This document shows, one piece after another, positions 51,671 through 62,610 of a DNA stretch of 64,000 nucleotides. The DNA is taken from positions 1 through 64,000 of the forward strand of contig CANRNY010000012.1 in NCBI GenBank assembly GCA_947632085.1, in the 5' to 3' direction. The translations under genes were made by a program, and so were the position numbers. The DNA is from an uncultured Bacilli bacterium (lineage in GTDB: Bacteria; Bacillota_I; Bacilli_A; RF39; UBA660). The number at the start of each line of letters is the position of its first letter. Position 1 is the first letter of the stretch. The notes beneath the pieces are model-generated. The model did no database searches. It saw nothing but the letters and a program-made list of their open reading frames with translations, and was not told the DNA's origin.

Positions 51671-51715
51671 CCTCCTTATGGTCTTTTCGGCTTTATATCC
51701 AGTATAAAGCAAGGA
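51671..51715 (-). promoter_or_regulatory. Candidate S6:S18 autoregulatory leader
   Basis: On the minus strand an 8-bp stem (GCTTTATA, CTGGA loop, TATAAAGC) is followed at once by CCG and then by the Shine-Dalgarno AAGGAGG of rpsF. A CCG next to a stem is a known feature of S6:S18-binding leaders, but I could not confirm the full consensus. Confidence 0.5.
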
Positions 51716-51769
51716 GTAAATTTCTTACTCGTTTCATATTATAGCATGGGTATAAAGTAAAGTAAAGTT

Positions 51770-52576
51770 TTAATTCTTTTTCTTTTTGCGAGGTTTAACT
51801 TTTGTTTTAGGTTGATTTTTCTTAGCTTCTTCTAAAGCAATTAGATCTAATTCTTTATTGCGTTTACGTATCAATTGGTATAGAAGAATAGCTATTATTA
51901 AACCAGTTACTTCGATAGTTAAAAATGGTGGGAAATGTTCGATAAACGGATATAAGTTTCTAATATTAGCAGGTATTTCACTGGAATAAATATAGTTCAT
52001 ATTAAATAAATAGTTAAAAGGCATCATAATTAGAACTAAGCAATTAGTTAAGATAAAAGCTTTAATTATATCTTTAATGGTTATACGATAATTTAAAGCA
52101 AAATAGGAAAAAAAGCTTGCGCAGATAAATATATGATGGGAAATAAAGTATTTCCAAAAATTAAAGTCATCAAAGGTCGATGGCATATCAGGCCATAAGA
52201 TAGCGGGAATTGGACCAATAAAGGACAGAAATAAAGTAAATTTTAAAATCCATTCTTTATTAAAAAGAATTCCATACATAAACATATATCCGGATATAAA
52301 ACATAATTGAAATGGTAAATGAATTTTATAATCAAAATAGCCGAATAGATGGGGTACTATATTATAGATAATCATATTTATTAGCATTAATATAGCAGCA
52401 CTTTTTAAAATTATTTGTTTAGTTTTTTCATTTAAAGATGATATCTTATTACGATTTAGATAAATAATTATTAATACTATTACGACTAATGAGATACAAA
52501 GACAATGAATAAACCCGAATTCTTTGAACGGAACAAATGGATGATCATTTCTAAAAAATTCTTTTATATACTTCAT
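51770..52576 (-). CDS. YwaF family (TIGR02206) membrane protein
   Basis: Integral membrane protein of 268 residues with about seven hydrophobic helices, matching the YwaF/TIGR02206 group (start PFKEFGFIHCLCISL; central PFQLCFISGYMFMYG and later IFICASFF). The C-terminus is very basic. Function unknown; relatives are often called integral membrane proteins of the TMEM164 type. Its start overlaps the ychF stop as TAATG. Confidence 0.82.
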   Translation of the reverse strand: MKYIKEFFRNDHPFVPFKEFGFIHCLCISLVVIVLIIIYLNRNKISSLNEKTKQIILKSAAILMLINMIIYNIVPHLFGYFDYKIHLPFQLCFISGYMFMYGILFNKEWILKFTLFLSFIGPIPAILWPDMPSTFDDFNFWKYFISHHIFICASFFSYFALNYRITIKDIIKAFILTNCLVLIMMPFNYLFNMNYIYSSEIPANIRNLYPFIEHFPPFLTIEVTGLIIAILLYQLIRKRNKELDLIALEEAKKNQPKTKVKPRKKKKN

Positions 52577-53685
52577 TATTTACTAACGTTAAACCTAAAG
52601 TAACAAATATCGCCATCCTGCATTATATAATCTTTTCCTTCTAATCTTAATTTACCAGCTTCTTGAACTGCTTTTTCTGAACCTAATTTTTCTAAATCTT
52701 CATATGACATAACTTCGGCTTTGATAAAACCTTTTTGAAAGTCTGTGTGAATTATTCCAGCACATTCAGGGGCTTTCATTCCAGTTTTAAAAGTCCAAGC
52801 ACGGCATTCATCAGCACCTGATGTAAAGAATGTTTTTAAACCAAGAAGTTCATAAGTAGCTTTGATCAATAAATCTAATCCTGATGCATTTAGACCTAAG
52901 TCTTCCATGAAAGTAACTCTTTCTTCTTCAGTGTAATCAGTTAGTTCACTTTCTAATTTAGCACACATAATAATAACTTTTGAACCTTCTTTATTAGCAT
53001 ATTCTTCAACTTGCTTAGTAAAATTATTACCACCAGCAATTGCATCTTCTTCATTAACATTAGCGGCATAAATAATTTTCTTTAAAGTTATAAAGTTAAA
53101 ACCTGAAAGGCAATTTAGTTCATCTGTTGTATATTCAAGATTTCTTAATGCGGTACCACTTTCTAAAGCTTCCTTTGATTTTCTTAAAGCATTTAGTTCT
53201 AATAGAGATTGTTTATCTTTAGTAGTTTCAGCTTTTTTCTCGATTTTACTTATACGATTTTCAACTATTTCTAAATCTGCTAAAATTAATTCAGTATTTA
53301 TTATTTCAATATCTCTAATAGGATCGATGGTTCCTTCGACGTGAGTTATTTCACCATCTTCAAAACATCTTACAACTTCAACTATAGCATCTACTTCTCT
53401 AATATGGGATAAGAATTTATTACCTAGACCTTCACCAGTAGAAGCACCTTTTACTAAACCAGCTATATCAGTAAACTCAAAAGTCGTTGGAACTAATTTT
53501 TTTGGTTGATACATTTCATTTAATTTATCTAGTCTTTTATCAGGAACTGTAACAACGCCAACATTTGGTTCAATGGTCGCAAAGGGATAATTAGCTGCTA
53601 AAGCATCTTGTTTTTTAGTAATTGCATTAAATAGTGTTGACTTACCGACATTTGGTAGACCAACTATTCCAGCTTTTAATGTCAT
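52576..53685 (-). CDS. ychF: Redox-regulated ATPase YchF
   Basis: Obg-family P-loop ATPase (369 residues): [18 protein letters not shown], switch region [14 protein letters not shown], later coiled-coil arm, and the C-terminal TGS domain with [10 protein letters not shown] and [13 protein letters not shown]. The ATG at 53685 has GAGGTG 6 bases upstream; the GTG three codons before is inside it. In Bacillus ychF (yyaF) likewise sits just before rpsF; here a YwaF gene intervenes. Confidence 0.96.
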   Translation of the reverse strand: MTLKAGIVGLPNVGKSTLFNAITKKQDALAANYPFATIEPNVGVVTVPDKRLDKLNEMYQPKKLVPTTFEFTDIAGLVKGASTGEGLGNKFLSHIREVDAIVEVVRCFEDGEITHVEGTIDPIRDIEIINTELILADLEIVENRISKIEKKAETTKDKQSLLELNALRKSKEALESGTALRNLEYTTDELNCLSGFNFITLKKIIYAANVNEEDAIAGGNNFTKQVEEYANKEGSKVIIMCAKLESELTDYTEEERVTFMEDLGLNASGLDLLIKATYELLGLKTFFTSGADECRAWTFKTGMKAPECAGIIHTDFQKGFIKAEVMSYEDLEKLGSEKAVQEAGKLRLEGKDYIMQDGDICYFRFNVSK

Positions 53686-53717
53686 TTTTAACACCTCAAT
53701 TCATTGTTTATTATATA

Positions 53718-53746
53718 AAAAAACAATTGATAGTTCAATTGTTTTA
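53718..53746 (-). terminator. Terminator of the AbgT transporter gene
   Basis: 10-bp stem AAACAATTGA/TCAATTGTTT with a 4-base loop and a T-run on the minus strand, at the AbgT stop codon. Confidence 0.85.
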
Positions 53747-55276
53747 TGTTGTTATAAAGCCGTTTATTCCAATTGGAATACCTATTAAATACCAACCGAC
53801 AACTAAAGCTAGTAAGATACCACCAATTAAAATACCATAGACTAATTGATATTTTAATGTTCTAAAAAGACTTATTGGATTATCTTGTTGGTTATATTTC
53901 TCTAAATAAGCAATATATATTGTAAAGTAAGCAAGTAATGGAGTAATACCAATTGTCATACATTCACCAAATCTCATTATTACTTGAGCAAATTCAGGGC
54001 TTAAACTATTATTCATGAAAGCTGGGATTGCCGTAGTTGAGATAATAGCCCATTTACTAGTTGAACCGGTTAGGAATAAAGTTGATATAGCACTTATTAA
54101 GAATAAGGCGATTATCAAGGATAGACCGGAGAATGACGAATTACCAATAAAGTTAGTTAAGGTAACAGTTAATACTGTTCCTATATTACTCTTTTTAAAA
54201 ACATTAACTAATATAGATCCTAATAATATTAAGATTAATGTACGACCAGTACCATCTAAAGAATGAGTTAAGTCTTCACAGAAATCATTATTATTTTTAA
54301 TTGTCTTAGCACCTATTCCGTAGAATAAACCTAGAATGATGAAAAACATAGTAACAATAAAGACAAAACCATTGCTAAAGAATGAGTCATAACTAAATAG
54401 TTTATCAATGTAGAATTTCTGACTATAATCTAGTAAGTTACCAGAGAATGGTAAGCCAGGGATTATATTATAAATAAAGATTAATAAATATAAGGCACCA
54501 GCTGTTATAGAGAAGATTAAACCTCTATATTCTCTTTTACCTAGTCTTAATTCTTTTCTTTCTTCTTTAAATTCATATTTATCAACATTATTAATACTTA
54601 TTTTTTCAGTTATAACTGTTATGATAATTGATACTAGTAAGACTGCAGCAGTCATTATAAAAAAGAAACAGAATGTTGATAAAGTATAATTTACATCGAT
54701 ATTAGCTGCATTTACTAAGGTGTACTTTAACATTTCACTATCAACAGCGGTTAATAAGATACTAATTCCACTACCGGCTGTTAAGGCTGCATAGACGGCG
54801 ACGATACCCAGTAAGGGATTACGTCTTCCGTAACTAAACATTAAGGCAGCGATAGGAATCATAATGACGTATCCTAAATCACCAGCGATACTTGATAAGA
54901 CACTGATTAAGACTAACCAGAAGGTTATTGTATATTTCTTACAGTACTTGGTTAGAATTGTAAATGTTGTTTTTATAAATCCACTTTTTTCCATAATACC
55001 TATACCAATAAGGATGATAATTAACATACTTAATGGCGTAAAAGCAGTAAAGTTGGATACGGTGGAAGTAAATATATATTTAATACCACTTAAACTCAGT
55101 AAGGAATCTACGCTTTCTGATGTAACAGTATATTCACCTGTATTAACATCTATTTTATTATATGTAGCTTCAAAACCTATAAGGTGTAAAAAGCCACTTA
55201 AAACTATTGTTAGTACAATTAAAATAAGGAAAGTCATTACTGGATTTAAAGTGATTTTTTCTTTAAACTTATTCAT
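53744..55276 (-). CDS. AbgT family transporter
   Basis: 510-residue inner membrane transporter with about 12-13 hydrophobic helices, matching the AbgT (p-aminobenzoyl-glutamate) family. The family-typical N-terminal NPVMTFLILIVLTIVLSG and the SIAGDLGYVIMIPIAALMF segment, plus the GSTSKWAIISTTAIPAFM re-entrant region, are present. Family members carry aminobenzoyl-glutamate or act as antimetabolite exporters; the substrate here is not determined. It starts 8 bases inside the upstream DUF951 gene. Confidence 0.9.
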   Translation of the reverse strand: MNKFKEKITLNPVMTFLILIVLTIVLSGFLHLIGFEATYNKIDVNTGEYTVTSESVDSLLSLSGIKYIFTSTVSNFTAFTPLSMLIIILIGIGIMEKSGFIKTTFTILTKYCKKYTITFWLVLISVLSSIAGDLGYVIMIPIAALMFSYGRRNPLLGIVAVYAALTAGSGISILLTAVDSEMLKYTLVNAANIDVNYTLSTFCFFFIMTAAVLLVSIIITVITEKISINNVDKYEFKEERKELRLGKREYRGLIFSITAGALYLLIFIYNIIPGLPFSGNLLDYSQKFYIDKLFSYDSFFSNGFVFIVTMFFIILGLFYGIGAKTIKNNNDFCEDLTHSLDGTGRTLILILLGSILVNVFKKSNIGTVLTVTLTNFIGNSSFSGLSLIIALFLISAISTLFLTGSTSKWAIISTTAIPAFMNNSLSPEFAQVIMRFGECMTIGITPLLAYFTIYIAYLEKYNQQDNPISLFRTLKYQLVYGILIGGILLALVVGWYLIGIPIGINGFITT

Positions 55277-55463
55277 TTTCTCCTCCCATGACCTTTTTTA
55301 ATTTCTTTTCAAACTCAAGGCGGTCCATCATTATTTCACGATTGCAATTAACACATTTGATTTTGATATCAACACCCATACGAGTTATTTGCCATTTATT
55401 AGTTCCACAGGCATGATTTTTTTTCATCTCAACAAGATCATTTAGTTTGTAGTTATTTTTCAT
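55269..55463 (-). CDS. DUF951 family protein
   Basis: 64-residue protein: YKLNDLVEMKKNHACGTNKW, then GVDIKIKCVNCNREIMMDRLEFEKKLKK. The Cys-x2-Cys and His-x-Cys pattern suggests a small zinc-binding protein. DUF951 (YyaB/YyzM-type) genes lie beside soj-spo0J and mscS in many Firmicutes. Function unknown. Overlaps mscS by 11 bases and the transporter gene by 8. Confidence 0.9.
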   Translation of the reverse strand: MKNNYKLNDLVEMKKNHACGTNKWQITRMGVDIKIKCVNCNREIMMDRLEFEKKLKKVMGGENE

Positions 55464-56271
55464 AGTGAACCTCCAGTTGTGGATATGGAATGCTTATATT
55501 ATGTTTACCAAATTCGACAAGAACAATTTTATTAGCATCCCTTTTAGCTTGCCATTGTTGATCTCTTTTACATGAAAAACTAATTAAATATTTAACACAT
55601 GATTCAGCTAAATCGTTTACTCCTAAATACTTAACTGAATCTTTGTTAACATTATCTATCTCTTTAAATCTAGGAAGAATATTTTTTTCAATTATTTTTT
55701 CAATAGTATCAACTGATTCTTCATAAGGAAGACATATATTATACATTACATTTTGTTCTTTTTGGGATAAATTATTTATTTCCATAATATTACGATTAGC
55801 TATAACCATTATTTCACCACTAGCATTTTTTATTTTAGTGGTTTTTAAGCCAAATTCAAATACTTCACCAGTAAAGCCATTATATGTTACCATATCGCCA
55901 ACAATGAAGTAATTTTCAGCAATAATATTTATTCCATTAATAATATCTTTAAATGTATCTTGTAATGCTAAACCTAAAATAGTTCCGGCAATTCCTAGTC
56001 CAGCAATTAAACCTTTGACGTTAACGCCATAGATACTAAGAATTGTTAGGAAAGCGACAACAAGAATTAAATATTTAGTTACATTTTTAAATAAATTTGT
56101 AATAGTTTTTCTTTTTTTCTTTTCATAATCTACTTTGCCATAATTTATAACTTCTTCAAAAATGATAGTTAATGTTTTATAGACAAAATATGAGATAGAT
56201 AGAGTTATAACTACGCCATATACCTCTTTTTTAGTAATAATGTTTAAAACAATTTTTAAAAACTCAATCAT
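55453..56271 (-). CDS. MscS family mechanosensitive channel
   Basis: Small-conductance mechanosensitive channel homologue (272 residues). It has three membrane helices (about 15-35, 65-85 and 90-115, the last being the Gly/Ala-rich pore helix GLIAGLGIAGTILGLALQDTF). The beta domain follows (VGDMVTYNGFTGEVFEFGLKTTKI). Start overlaps the parB stop (TAATG), so it is coupled to parAB. Confidence 0.93.
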   Translation of the reverse strand: MIEFLKIVLNIITKKEVYGVVITLSISYFVYKTLTIIFEEVINYGKVDYEKKKRKTITNLFKNVTKYLILVVAFLTILSIYGVNVKGLIAGLGIAGTILGLALQDTFKDIINGINIIAENYFIVGDMVTYNGFTGEVFEFGLKTTKIKNASGEIMVIANRNIMEINNLSQKEQNVMYNICLPYEESVDTIEKIIEKNILPRFKEIDNVNKDSVKYLGVNDLAESCVKYLISFSCKRDQQWQAKRDANKIVLVEFGKHNISIPYPQLEVHYEK

Positions 56272-57161
56272 TATTCACCATCCATACTAATACCAAGGAT
56301 CTCCAATATTCTATCTAAGTCACTATCTGAATCGAAAGGTATTTCGATTTTTCGATTACTGATTTTAACTCTTGTACCAATTTTTTCACGCATTATACCC
56401 TCATACATATTGTGTTTAGGGTTATATGCTGGAGCCCTTTTTATTTTATTTGTTTTAGGTGTTTCTGATGTACTAGTTATTTTTTCTGTTTCACGAACAC
56501 TTAAACCTTCTTCAATTATTTTATTGGCAATTTCTTCAATTTGATCTGGATTAGATAGTTTACTAAGAACACGAGCATGACCCATAGAAATTTTTCCTTC
56601 TTGAACATAACTTCTAGTTTTTGGTGGTAAGTGTAATAGACCTAAAAGGTTGGTAATATAACTACGACTTTTACCAAATTTCTTAGCAACTTCTTCTTGA
56701 GTGAAGTTATTGTCTTCAATTATTTTATTAAATGCTTCGGCTTCTTCGATTGGATTTAAATCCTCACGTTGAATATTTTCAAGTAAAGCAACTTCCATCA
56801 TTTCTTGATCAGTAAAATCTCTTACAATAGCAGGAATAGTTTCTTTACCAGCCATTTTGCTAGCTCTAGTTCTTCTTTCACCAGCAATTAATTCATATCC
56901 TTTAATACTTTTTTTAACAATAATAGGTTGAATAACACCATGTTCTTTAATACTTTCAGCGAATTCGGCTAATGATTTTTCATCAAAGTCTTTACGAGGT
57001 TGGTATGGGTTACTGCGTATTTCAGTTAAAGGAATTTCAATAACGTCGCCTTCTTTAGTAGCATCATTGACTATTTTCTTTTCAAAGTTATCAAAATCGA
57101 TTACTTCGTTTGAAAATAATTGTTCTAATCCTTTACCTAATGCTTTTCTCTTACTCTCCAT
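56271..57161 (-). CDS. parB: Chromosome partitioning protein ParB/Spo0J
   Basis: ParB CTPase/DNA-clamp (296 residues): RKALGKGLEQLF at the N-terminus, IRSNPYQPRKDFDE, the CTP-binding GERRTRASKMAG box, the helix-turn-helix NFTQEEVAKKFGKSRSYITNLLGLL, and a C-terminal dimerisation region. It overlaps parA by 11 bases. No full parS site was found in the window. Confidence 0.97.
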   Translation of the reverse strand: MESKRKALGKGLEQLFSNEVIDFDNFEKKIVNDATKEGDVIEIPLTEIRSNPYQPRKDFDEKSLAEFAESIKEHGVIQPIIVKKSIKGYELIAGERRTRASKMAGKETIPAIVRDFTDQEMMEVALLENIQREDLNPIEEAEAFNKIIEDNNFTQEEVAKKFGKSRSYITNLLGLLHLPPKTRSYVQEGKISMGHARVLSKLSNPDQIEEIANKIIEEGLSVRETEKITSTSETPKTNKIKRAPAYNPKHNMYEGIMREKIGTRVKISNRKIEIPFDSDSDLDRILEILGISMDGE

Positions 57162-57936
57162 TTCGACTAATCACTTCCTTTGCTAAATTTTGATAAGCTA
57201 ATGTAGCTCTACTTTCTGGTTCATAATCACTTATTGGTTTACCATGAGATGGAGCTTCAGCTAATCTTACTAGTCTGGGAATAATTGTATTAAAAACTTT
57301 ATTTTTAAAATATTTTCTTACTTCTTCAATAACTTCTAAACCTATATTAGTTCTGCCGTCTAACATAGTTAGTAAGACACCTTCAATACGAAGTTCAGGA
57401 TTCATATTAGATTGAACCATTATAATTGTGTTTAGTAATTGAGTAATACCTTCAAGAGCATAGAATTCGCATTGAACAGGAATGATAATAGAATCACTAG
57501 CAACTAAGGCATTAATAGTTGTATTACCTAATGAAGGTTGACAATCTATAATAATATAATCATATTCTTCTTTGATAGGTTCTAGAGCTTCTCTTAATTG
57601 TTCATTTAATTTAAATGAAGAATTCTCTAACATATTTTTAATAAATTCAACATCCAAACCTGCCAAATTAATAGTAGATGGAATAATAGACAAATTTTTA
57701 AATTTAGTTTTAATTACAGCTTCTTTAGCACTGCAATTACCTATCATTACATCATATATATCATGAGCAAAATCGCCATTATTATAGCCAAGGCCAGTCG
57801 ATGCATTACCCTGTGAATCTAAATCGATTAATAAGGTTTTTTTACCTTCTTTACCTAAAGCTGCTGCTAAATTAATACTTGATGTTGTTTTGCCAACGCC
57901 ACCTTTTTGATTTGCTATAGAAATAATTTTTGCCAT
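57151..57936 (-). CDS. parA: Chromosome partitioning ATPase ParA/Soj
   Basis: Deviant Walker ATPase of 261 residues: AKIISIANQKGGVGKTTSSINLAAAL, DLDSQGNASTGLG, YIIIDCQPSLGNTTINAL, and IPVQCEFYALEG. The ATG at 57936 has AAGGTGG 8 bases upstream; the longer frame begins before that site. First gene of parA-parB-mscS-DUF951. The pair marks an origin-proximal position. Confidence 0.97.
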   Translation of the reverse strand: MAKIISIANQKGGVGKTTSSINLAAALGKEGKKTLLIDLDSQGNASTGLGYNNGDFAHDIYDVMIGNCSAKEAVIKTKFKNLSIIPSTINLAGLDVEFIKNMLENSSFKLNEQLREALEPIKEEYDYIIIDCQPSLGNTTINALVASDSIIIPVQCEFYALEGITQLLNTIIMVQSNMNPELRIEGVLLTMLDGRTNIGLEVIEEVRKYFKNKVFNTIIPRLVRLAEAPSHGKPISDYEPESRATLAYQNLAKEVISRNGE

Positions 57937-58028
57937 ATTATGTACCACCTTTTTCATGTATCATTTCTCTAACTAATTTTATCATATATATACTGAAATG
58001 TCATAAACTTTTATCAATTTTATTTTAA

Positions 58029-58065
58029 GAAAAAAGGAAACATTACATTCCTCTGTTTCCCTTTT
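58029..58065 (-). terminator. Terminator of ftsH
   Basis: Stem AAGGGAAACA/TGTTTCCTT with an 11-base loop and a T-run on the minus strand. Confidence 0.8.
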
Positions 58066-60046
58066 ATTTTTCTTCATCTAAAGCTTTCTTAAGTTCTTCT
58101 TCAGTCATTTTATTATAACCTTTAATACCTTTTTCTTTAGCTTTTTCTTTTAGTTCATCTAAATTTAATTCTTTTGTTTCTTCATTGTCATCATTATCTT
58201 CTAATAATTTTGGATCAATTTTACCATTTTCAACTAATGAATCAATTTGTTCTTTAGTTAATGTTTCATGTTCCATTAAAGCATCAGCGATAAGTAAGAC
58301 TAATGTTTCGTGTTTAGCTAAGATTTTTTTAGCATCTTTATAACAACTTTCAAGAATTTTTCTTACTTCTTGGTCAATTTCTAAAGCAACTTGATCGGAG
58401 AAGTCTCTTGATTTAGCATAATCTCTTCCTAAGAAGACGCCTTCTTGTTTTTCTTCTAATTGAATAGGACCTAAGTCACTCATACCATATTCAGTAACCA
58501 TTGAACGAGCAATTTTAGTAGCACGTTTTAAGTCATCTGAAGCACCAGTAGTGATTTCACCAATAAATGTTTCTTCACTAGCACGACCACCTAATAAACC
58601 AGTTATTTGACCGATTAATTCATCTTTAGTCATGATTCCTATTTTTTCTTCTTTAGGAAGCATCATTGTGTAACCACCAGCTACACCACGTGGAATAATA
58701 GTAATTTTATGTACTTCTTGAGCATCTTGATGTTTTATACCAATAACAGCATGGCCAGCTTCATGAATAGCTACTAAACGTTTTTCTTTTTCAGTAATTT
58801 TTCTTGATGTTTTAGCAGGACCTAATAGAACTCTATCAGTTGCTTCGTCTATTTCATCCATTGTTATAGCATCTTTATTTCTTCTTACAGCAAGTAAAGC
58901 TGCTTCATTAAGTAAGTTTTCAAGATCGGCTCCACTATATCCTGGAGTTCTTTTACTAACATTTTTTAAATTAACTTCATCAGAGAATATTTTATTTTTA
59001 GCATGTACTTTAAGAATTTCTTCTCTTTCGTTTGAATCTGGTAAACTTACTGTTACTTGTCTATCGAATCTACCTGGACGTAATAAAGCTGGATCTAGAA
59101 CATCTGGTCTATTGGTTGCAGCAATGATAATAATACCTTCATTAGCACCAAAACCATCCATCTCAGTAAGTAATTGGTTAAGGGTTTGTTCACGTTCATC
59201 ATGACCGCCACCTAAACCAGTACCTCTTTGACGACCAACAGCATCTATTTCATCAATAAAGATTAAGCATGGTGCTGTTTGTTTAGCTTGTTTAAACATA
59301 TCTCTAACACGTGAGGCACCAACACCAACGAATAATTCTACGAAATCAGAACCACTTATATAATAGAATGGAACATTAGCTTCACCAGCAACGGCTTTAG
59401 CTAATAATGTTTTACCTGTTCCTGGAGGACCTACTAGTAAAACACCTTTAGGTATTCTAGCACCAAGTTTTTGGAATTTCTTTGGATTTTTTAAGAAATC
59501 AATTAATTCTTGAACTTCTTCTTTTTCTTCTTTTAAACCAGCGACATCTTTGAATCTAACTTCGCCACCATCATCACTTAATTTAGCACGGCTGCGACCA
59601 AAATCCATAGATTTATTATTACCAGCAGCAAGTCTAGTAAAGATAAAGTAAGCAGCAACTATAAGGAAGATGATTGGTAGGACATTAACTATAATATATA
59701 CCATATTACTTGATCCTGGATCTTTATTAGTTTCGTATTCCTTAATATTTTGTTCTTTAGCATATGCAGTTATGGTATCTACTTCTTCACTAATAACTCG
59801 AGAAGTAAATGATTCACCATCACCATAATCTTTTAATTTACCTTCTACAATATATATACTCTCACTACTTTTAGGAGTAATTGTTATCTCCGTAACATTT
59901 TTATCTTTTATTTCAGCAATTAATTCACCTGTTTTTAATTCGTGAGGTTTTTGATCTCTATTCATAAAGAATAAAGCACCTACAAGAACTATTGCTAAGA
60001 CGATATATGGCATCATCGCCATTAATGCGTTATTTTTCTTTTTCAT
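58064..60046 (-). CDS. ftsH: ATP-dependent zinc metalloprotease FtsH
   Basis: Membrane AAA+ protease (660 residues). It has two membrane helices (about 8-25 and 110-130), an AAA domain with [12 protein letters not shown] and [11 protein letters not shown], the second region of homology [19 protein letters not shown], and the protease motif HEAGH. The C-terminal ~60 residues are acidic and Lys/Glu-rich with a Rho-N-like helix ([16 protein letters not shown]). The ATG at 60046 has AAGGAG 6 bases upstream. Downstream of tilS, the conserved tilS-ftsH order. Confidence 0.97.
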   Translation of the reverse strand: MKKKNNALMAMMPYIVLAIVLVGALFFMNRDQKPHELKTGELIAEIKDKNVTEITITPKSSESIYIVEGKLKDYGDGESFTSRVISEEVDTITAYAKEQNIKEYETNKDPGSSNMVYIIVNVLPIIFLIVAAYFIFTRLAAGNNKSMDFGRSRAKLSDDGGEVRFKDVAGLKEEKEEVQELIDFLKNPKKFQKLGARIPKGVLLVGPPGTGKTLLAKAVAGEANVPFYYISGSDFVELFVGVGASRVRDMFKQAKQTAPCLIFIDEIDAVGRQRGTGLGGGHDEREQTLNQLLTEMDGFGANEGIIIIAATNRPDVLDPALLRPGRFDRQVTVSLPDSNEREEILKVHAKNKIFSDEVNLKNVSKRTPGYSGADLENLLNEAALLAVRRNKDAITMDEIDEATDRVLLGPAKTSRKITEKEKRLVAIHEAGHAVIGIKHQDAQEVHKITIIPRGVAGGYTMMLPKEEKIGIMTKDELIGQITGLLGGRASEETFIGEITTGASDDLKRATKIARSMVTEYGMSDLGPIQLEEKQEGVFLGRDYAKSRDFSDQVALEIDQEVRKILESCYKDAKKILAKHETLVLLIADALMEHETLTKEQIDSLVENGKIDPKLLEDNDDNEETKELNLDELKEKAKEKGIKGYNKMTEEELKKALDEEK

Positions 60047-60077
60047 ATTTGTCTCCTTCATATAAATCTGCATAAAT

Positions 60078-61397
60078 TTAATTATACCATAGTATTATAT
60101 CATACATTTCATTATTTGATTTATCAAATTTAGATTTTTTTAAGCCTGGTAGCCATAGAATATTATCTTTGCTATCGACTAAGATTGGTTGAGTATCTCT
60201 TTTTTCGATAGGAAGCTTACTATTAATAAAAATATCTTTTAGCTTTTTAGGAGATGACATGTTTTTAATATACATTTTATCTCCTGTTTTTCTATTCCTA
60301 ATATATAATGGTAAAGATAGTTCTTTACTATTCAATCTTATGTAATAATTAGTATTTTTATCAGTATCTTTTATTTTAGTAATATGTCGATTGTTAGGAA
60401 GTATTGTATCATCTTGAAGTTCTATTTTATATGTTGTTACTTCGTTAACTTCTCTAGTAAAAGTAAGTTTATCATATGATTTTATGACTTGTAAATTATC
60501 TGGTAGATTAGATGTAATATTAGGTTTAGAGTTATTAATAATATCAAGTAACATATTAATATGTTTATCACTTACTAAATATAAATTATGATAGTAATTA
60601 TCATCTAAGATAAATTCAAGAATCTTTGTTTGAATCAAGTTATCAAGTTTAGTAAAACCTTGAAGATTTAAAGTTTTATTTATGTAACGATTAGATATTT
60701 CTTGTTTAACAATACTATCGACATAAGTAAAATACTTATTTAGTTCATTACTATATTTAATATATTTTAGATGAATATCTTTATTTTCTTCTTTTAAGAA
60801 AGGTAAGATATTATGACGATATCTATTTCTAGTATGTTCATCTTCTAAGTTAGTTTTATCAATAACATAGGGGATATTATTTTCTTTATTATACTTTTCG
60901 ATTTCTAATTTAGTCATATAAATTAAAGGTTTAATAACTGTTAAATTACGTTTTGTTGATTGTACTTGAAAACCAGAATAACCTCTTAAATTAGAACCTC
61001 TTGAAATACGCATAAGAACTGTTTCAATTAAATCATCACCATGATGAGCAGTTAATAAATATTTAGCATGATACTTTTCAACTACTTCCGCAAAATAAAG
61101 GTATCTCTTTTCTCTTAGTTCTTGTTCATTGTAATCTTCTTCTTTACTTTTTTTAGTGAAGGTTGTTGTTTCTAAGATAAGATTTTTACTTTGACAATAT
61201 TCAGTAATAAACTCTTGTTCATTAAGACTTTCTTTTCTAAGACCATGATTAATATGAGCACAAATAACTTTTATTTTTTTCTTTAAAGATAAAACAATAT
61301 TTAGTAAACACATGGAATCTGGTCCGCCAGATAGTCCAATGACAATAGTATCATTAGCTTTTAATAAACTATTTAGATAAGCTATTGTTTCTTGCAT
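60078..61397 (-). CDS. tilS: tRNA(Ile) lysidine synthetase
   Basis: Modifies C34 of the minor tRNA-Ile so that it reads AUA (439 residues). N-terminal PP-loop [22 protein letters not shown], and [15 protein letters not shown] are typical, followed by TilS substrate-binding and C-terminal domains (KPKKL-like segment near residue 385). Directly upstream of ftsH. Confidence 0.95.
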   Translation of the reverse strand: MQETIAYLNSLLKANDTIVIGLSGGPDSMCLLNIVLSLKKKIKVICAHINHGLRKESLNEQEFITEYCQSKNLILETTTFTKKSKEEDYNEQELREKRYLYFAEVVEKYHAKYLLTAHHGDDLIETVLMRISRGSNLRGYSGFQVQSTKRNLTVIKPLIYMTKLEIEKYNKENNIPYVIDKTNLEDEHTRNRYRHNILPFLKEENKDIHLKYIKYSNELNKYFTYVDSIVKQEISNRYINKTLNLQGFTKLDNLIQTKILEFILDDNYYHNLYLVSDKHINMLLDIINNSKPNITSNLPDNLQVIKSYDKLTFTREVNEVTTYKIELQDDTILPNNRHITKIKDTDKNTNYYIRLNSKELSLPLYIRNRKTGDKMYIKNMSSPKKLKDIFINSKLPIEKRDTQPILVDSKDNILWLPGLKKSKFDKSNNEMYDIILWYN

Positions 61398-61450
61398 AAT
61401 AATCCCTCTTTTTTGAGTATTTTATATTAAGATAGTATTTAAATCAATAG

Positions 61451-62546
61451 TTATTTCATTTTTAGAATAGATTCGATAAATGGCATTATATCACCATCTA
61501 AGACCTTATCAGCTTCTGAGGTTTCATATCCAGAACGAGTATCTTTAACCATCTTATATGGTTCTAGGACATAACTTCTTATTTGACTACCAAAATCGAT
61601 ACCTGTACTTATACCTTTTAATTTAGCTAATTCTTGTTCTTTTCTTTCTTGTTCTAAATTAAATAATTTACTTTTTAAGACTTTCATTGCTTGTTCTTTA
61701 TTTTGAAGTTGACTACGTTCATTTTGACAAGTTACAACTATTTTACTAGGGAAATGGGTAATTCTAACAGCTGATGGTGTGGTATTAACTCCTTGGCCAC
61801 CATGACCACTAGCACAATATGTATCAATACGAATATCTTCGTCTTTAATTTCAATATTAATACTTTGATCTATTTCGGGAACAACTGATACTGAAGCAAA
61901 TGAAGTATGTCTTCGTTTGTTAGAATCAAATGGGGAGATTCTTACTAAGCGATGAACACCTTTTTCACATTTAAAATAGCCATAAGCATAATTACCAGTT
62001 ATATGCAAAGTAACTGATTTTAAACCAGCTTCTTCTCCAGCTTGTTCTTCCATTACTTCATATTTAAAATCATATTTATCACAAAATCTTTCATACATAC
62101 GAAGTAACATACTAGCCCAGTCGCAACTTTCAGTACCACCAGCCCCAGGATGAATTTCTAAGTAACATGCAGAATTATCATATTCACCATTTAATAAAGT
62201 ATTTATTTCTAACTCAGATATTTCATTACTTAAAGGAATAAGACTAGCATCTAGTTCGTCTTTTAATTCTTCACTATATTCTAATTCTAATAATTCAATT
62301 AACTCCTGATTATCTTTAATTTTATTAGTTATAGATTGATATGAACTTATTTCTTTTTTTAAGAAAGATAATTCTTGATTAAGTTGGTTGGCTTTATCTA
62401 TATTATCCCAGAAATTTGGTTCATTCATTTGACTTCCTAAAGATGCTATTTGACTTTCTTTATTAGTAATGTCAAAGAGACCTCCCAATAGATTCTAATT
62501 GATTACTTAATTTATTTAATTCCATTTTTATTTCTTTTAATTCCAT
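61451..62546 (-). CDS. prfB: Peptide chain release factor 2 (programmed +1 frameshift)
   Basis: RF2, recognises UAA and UGA (364 residues after the shift). Translation starts at the ATG at 62546 and reaches an in-frame TGA at codon 25 (62472-62474). A +1 slip at CTT TGA C continues in the downstream frame (FDITNKES...). The slip site is preceded by GGGAGG, the usual internal Shine-Dalgarno. The rest has the GGQ-bearing domain (CASGHGGQGVNTTPSAVRITH) and a full-length body. The N-terminal MELKEIKMELNKLSNQLESI is typical of RF2. The frameshift autoregulates RF2 by its own level. Confidence 0.97.
62471..62488 (-). other. RF2 +1 frameshift site
   Basis: Minus-strand sequence GGGAGG TCT CTT TGA C: internal Shine-Dalgarno, slippery CUU codon, in-frame UGA. 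It matches the arrangement known for bacterial prfB. Confidence 0.95.
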
Positions 62547-62585
62547 TTAAATCACCAGTTTCATTATATCATAACAAAGATAAGA

Positions 62586-62608
62586 AAAAAGCGACTAATA
62601 GTCACTTA
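62586..62608 (-). terminator. Terminator after the PurA/PurZ-like gene
   Basis: 8-bp stem AAGTGACT/AGTCGCTT (one G-U pair) and a T-run on the minus strand, just after the stop codon. Confidence 0.75.
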
Positions 62609-62610
62609 AT

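Noticed and set aside
56480-56505. parS-like TGTTTCACG inside parB
   Set aside because: Only the left half matches the TGTTTCACGTGAAACA consensus; the right half has about six mismatches. Other CACGTG occurrences in the window also fit poorly (around 20956, 22231, 26260 and 58682), so no parS site is claimed.
61451-62488. prfB starting at the TTG in the downstream frame
   Set aside because: The upstream frame has a proper ATG and a typical RF2 N-terminus, leading into a classic frameshift site.
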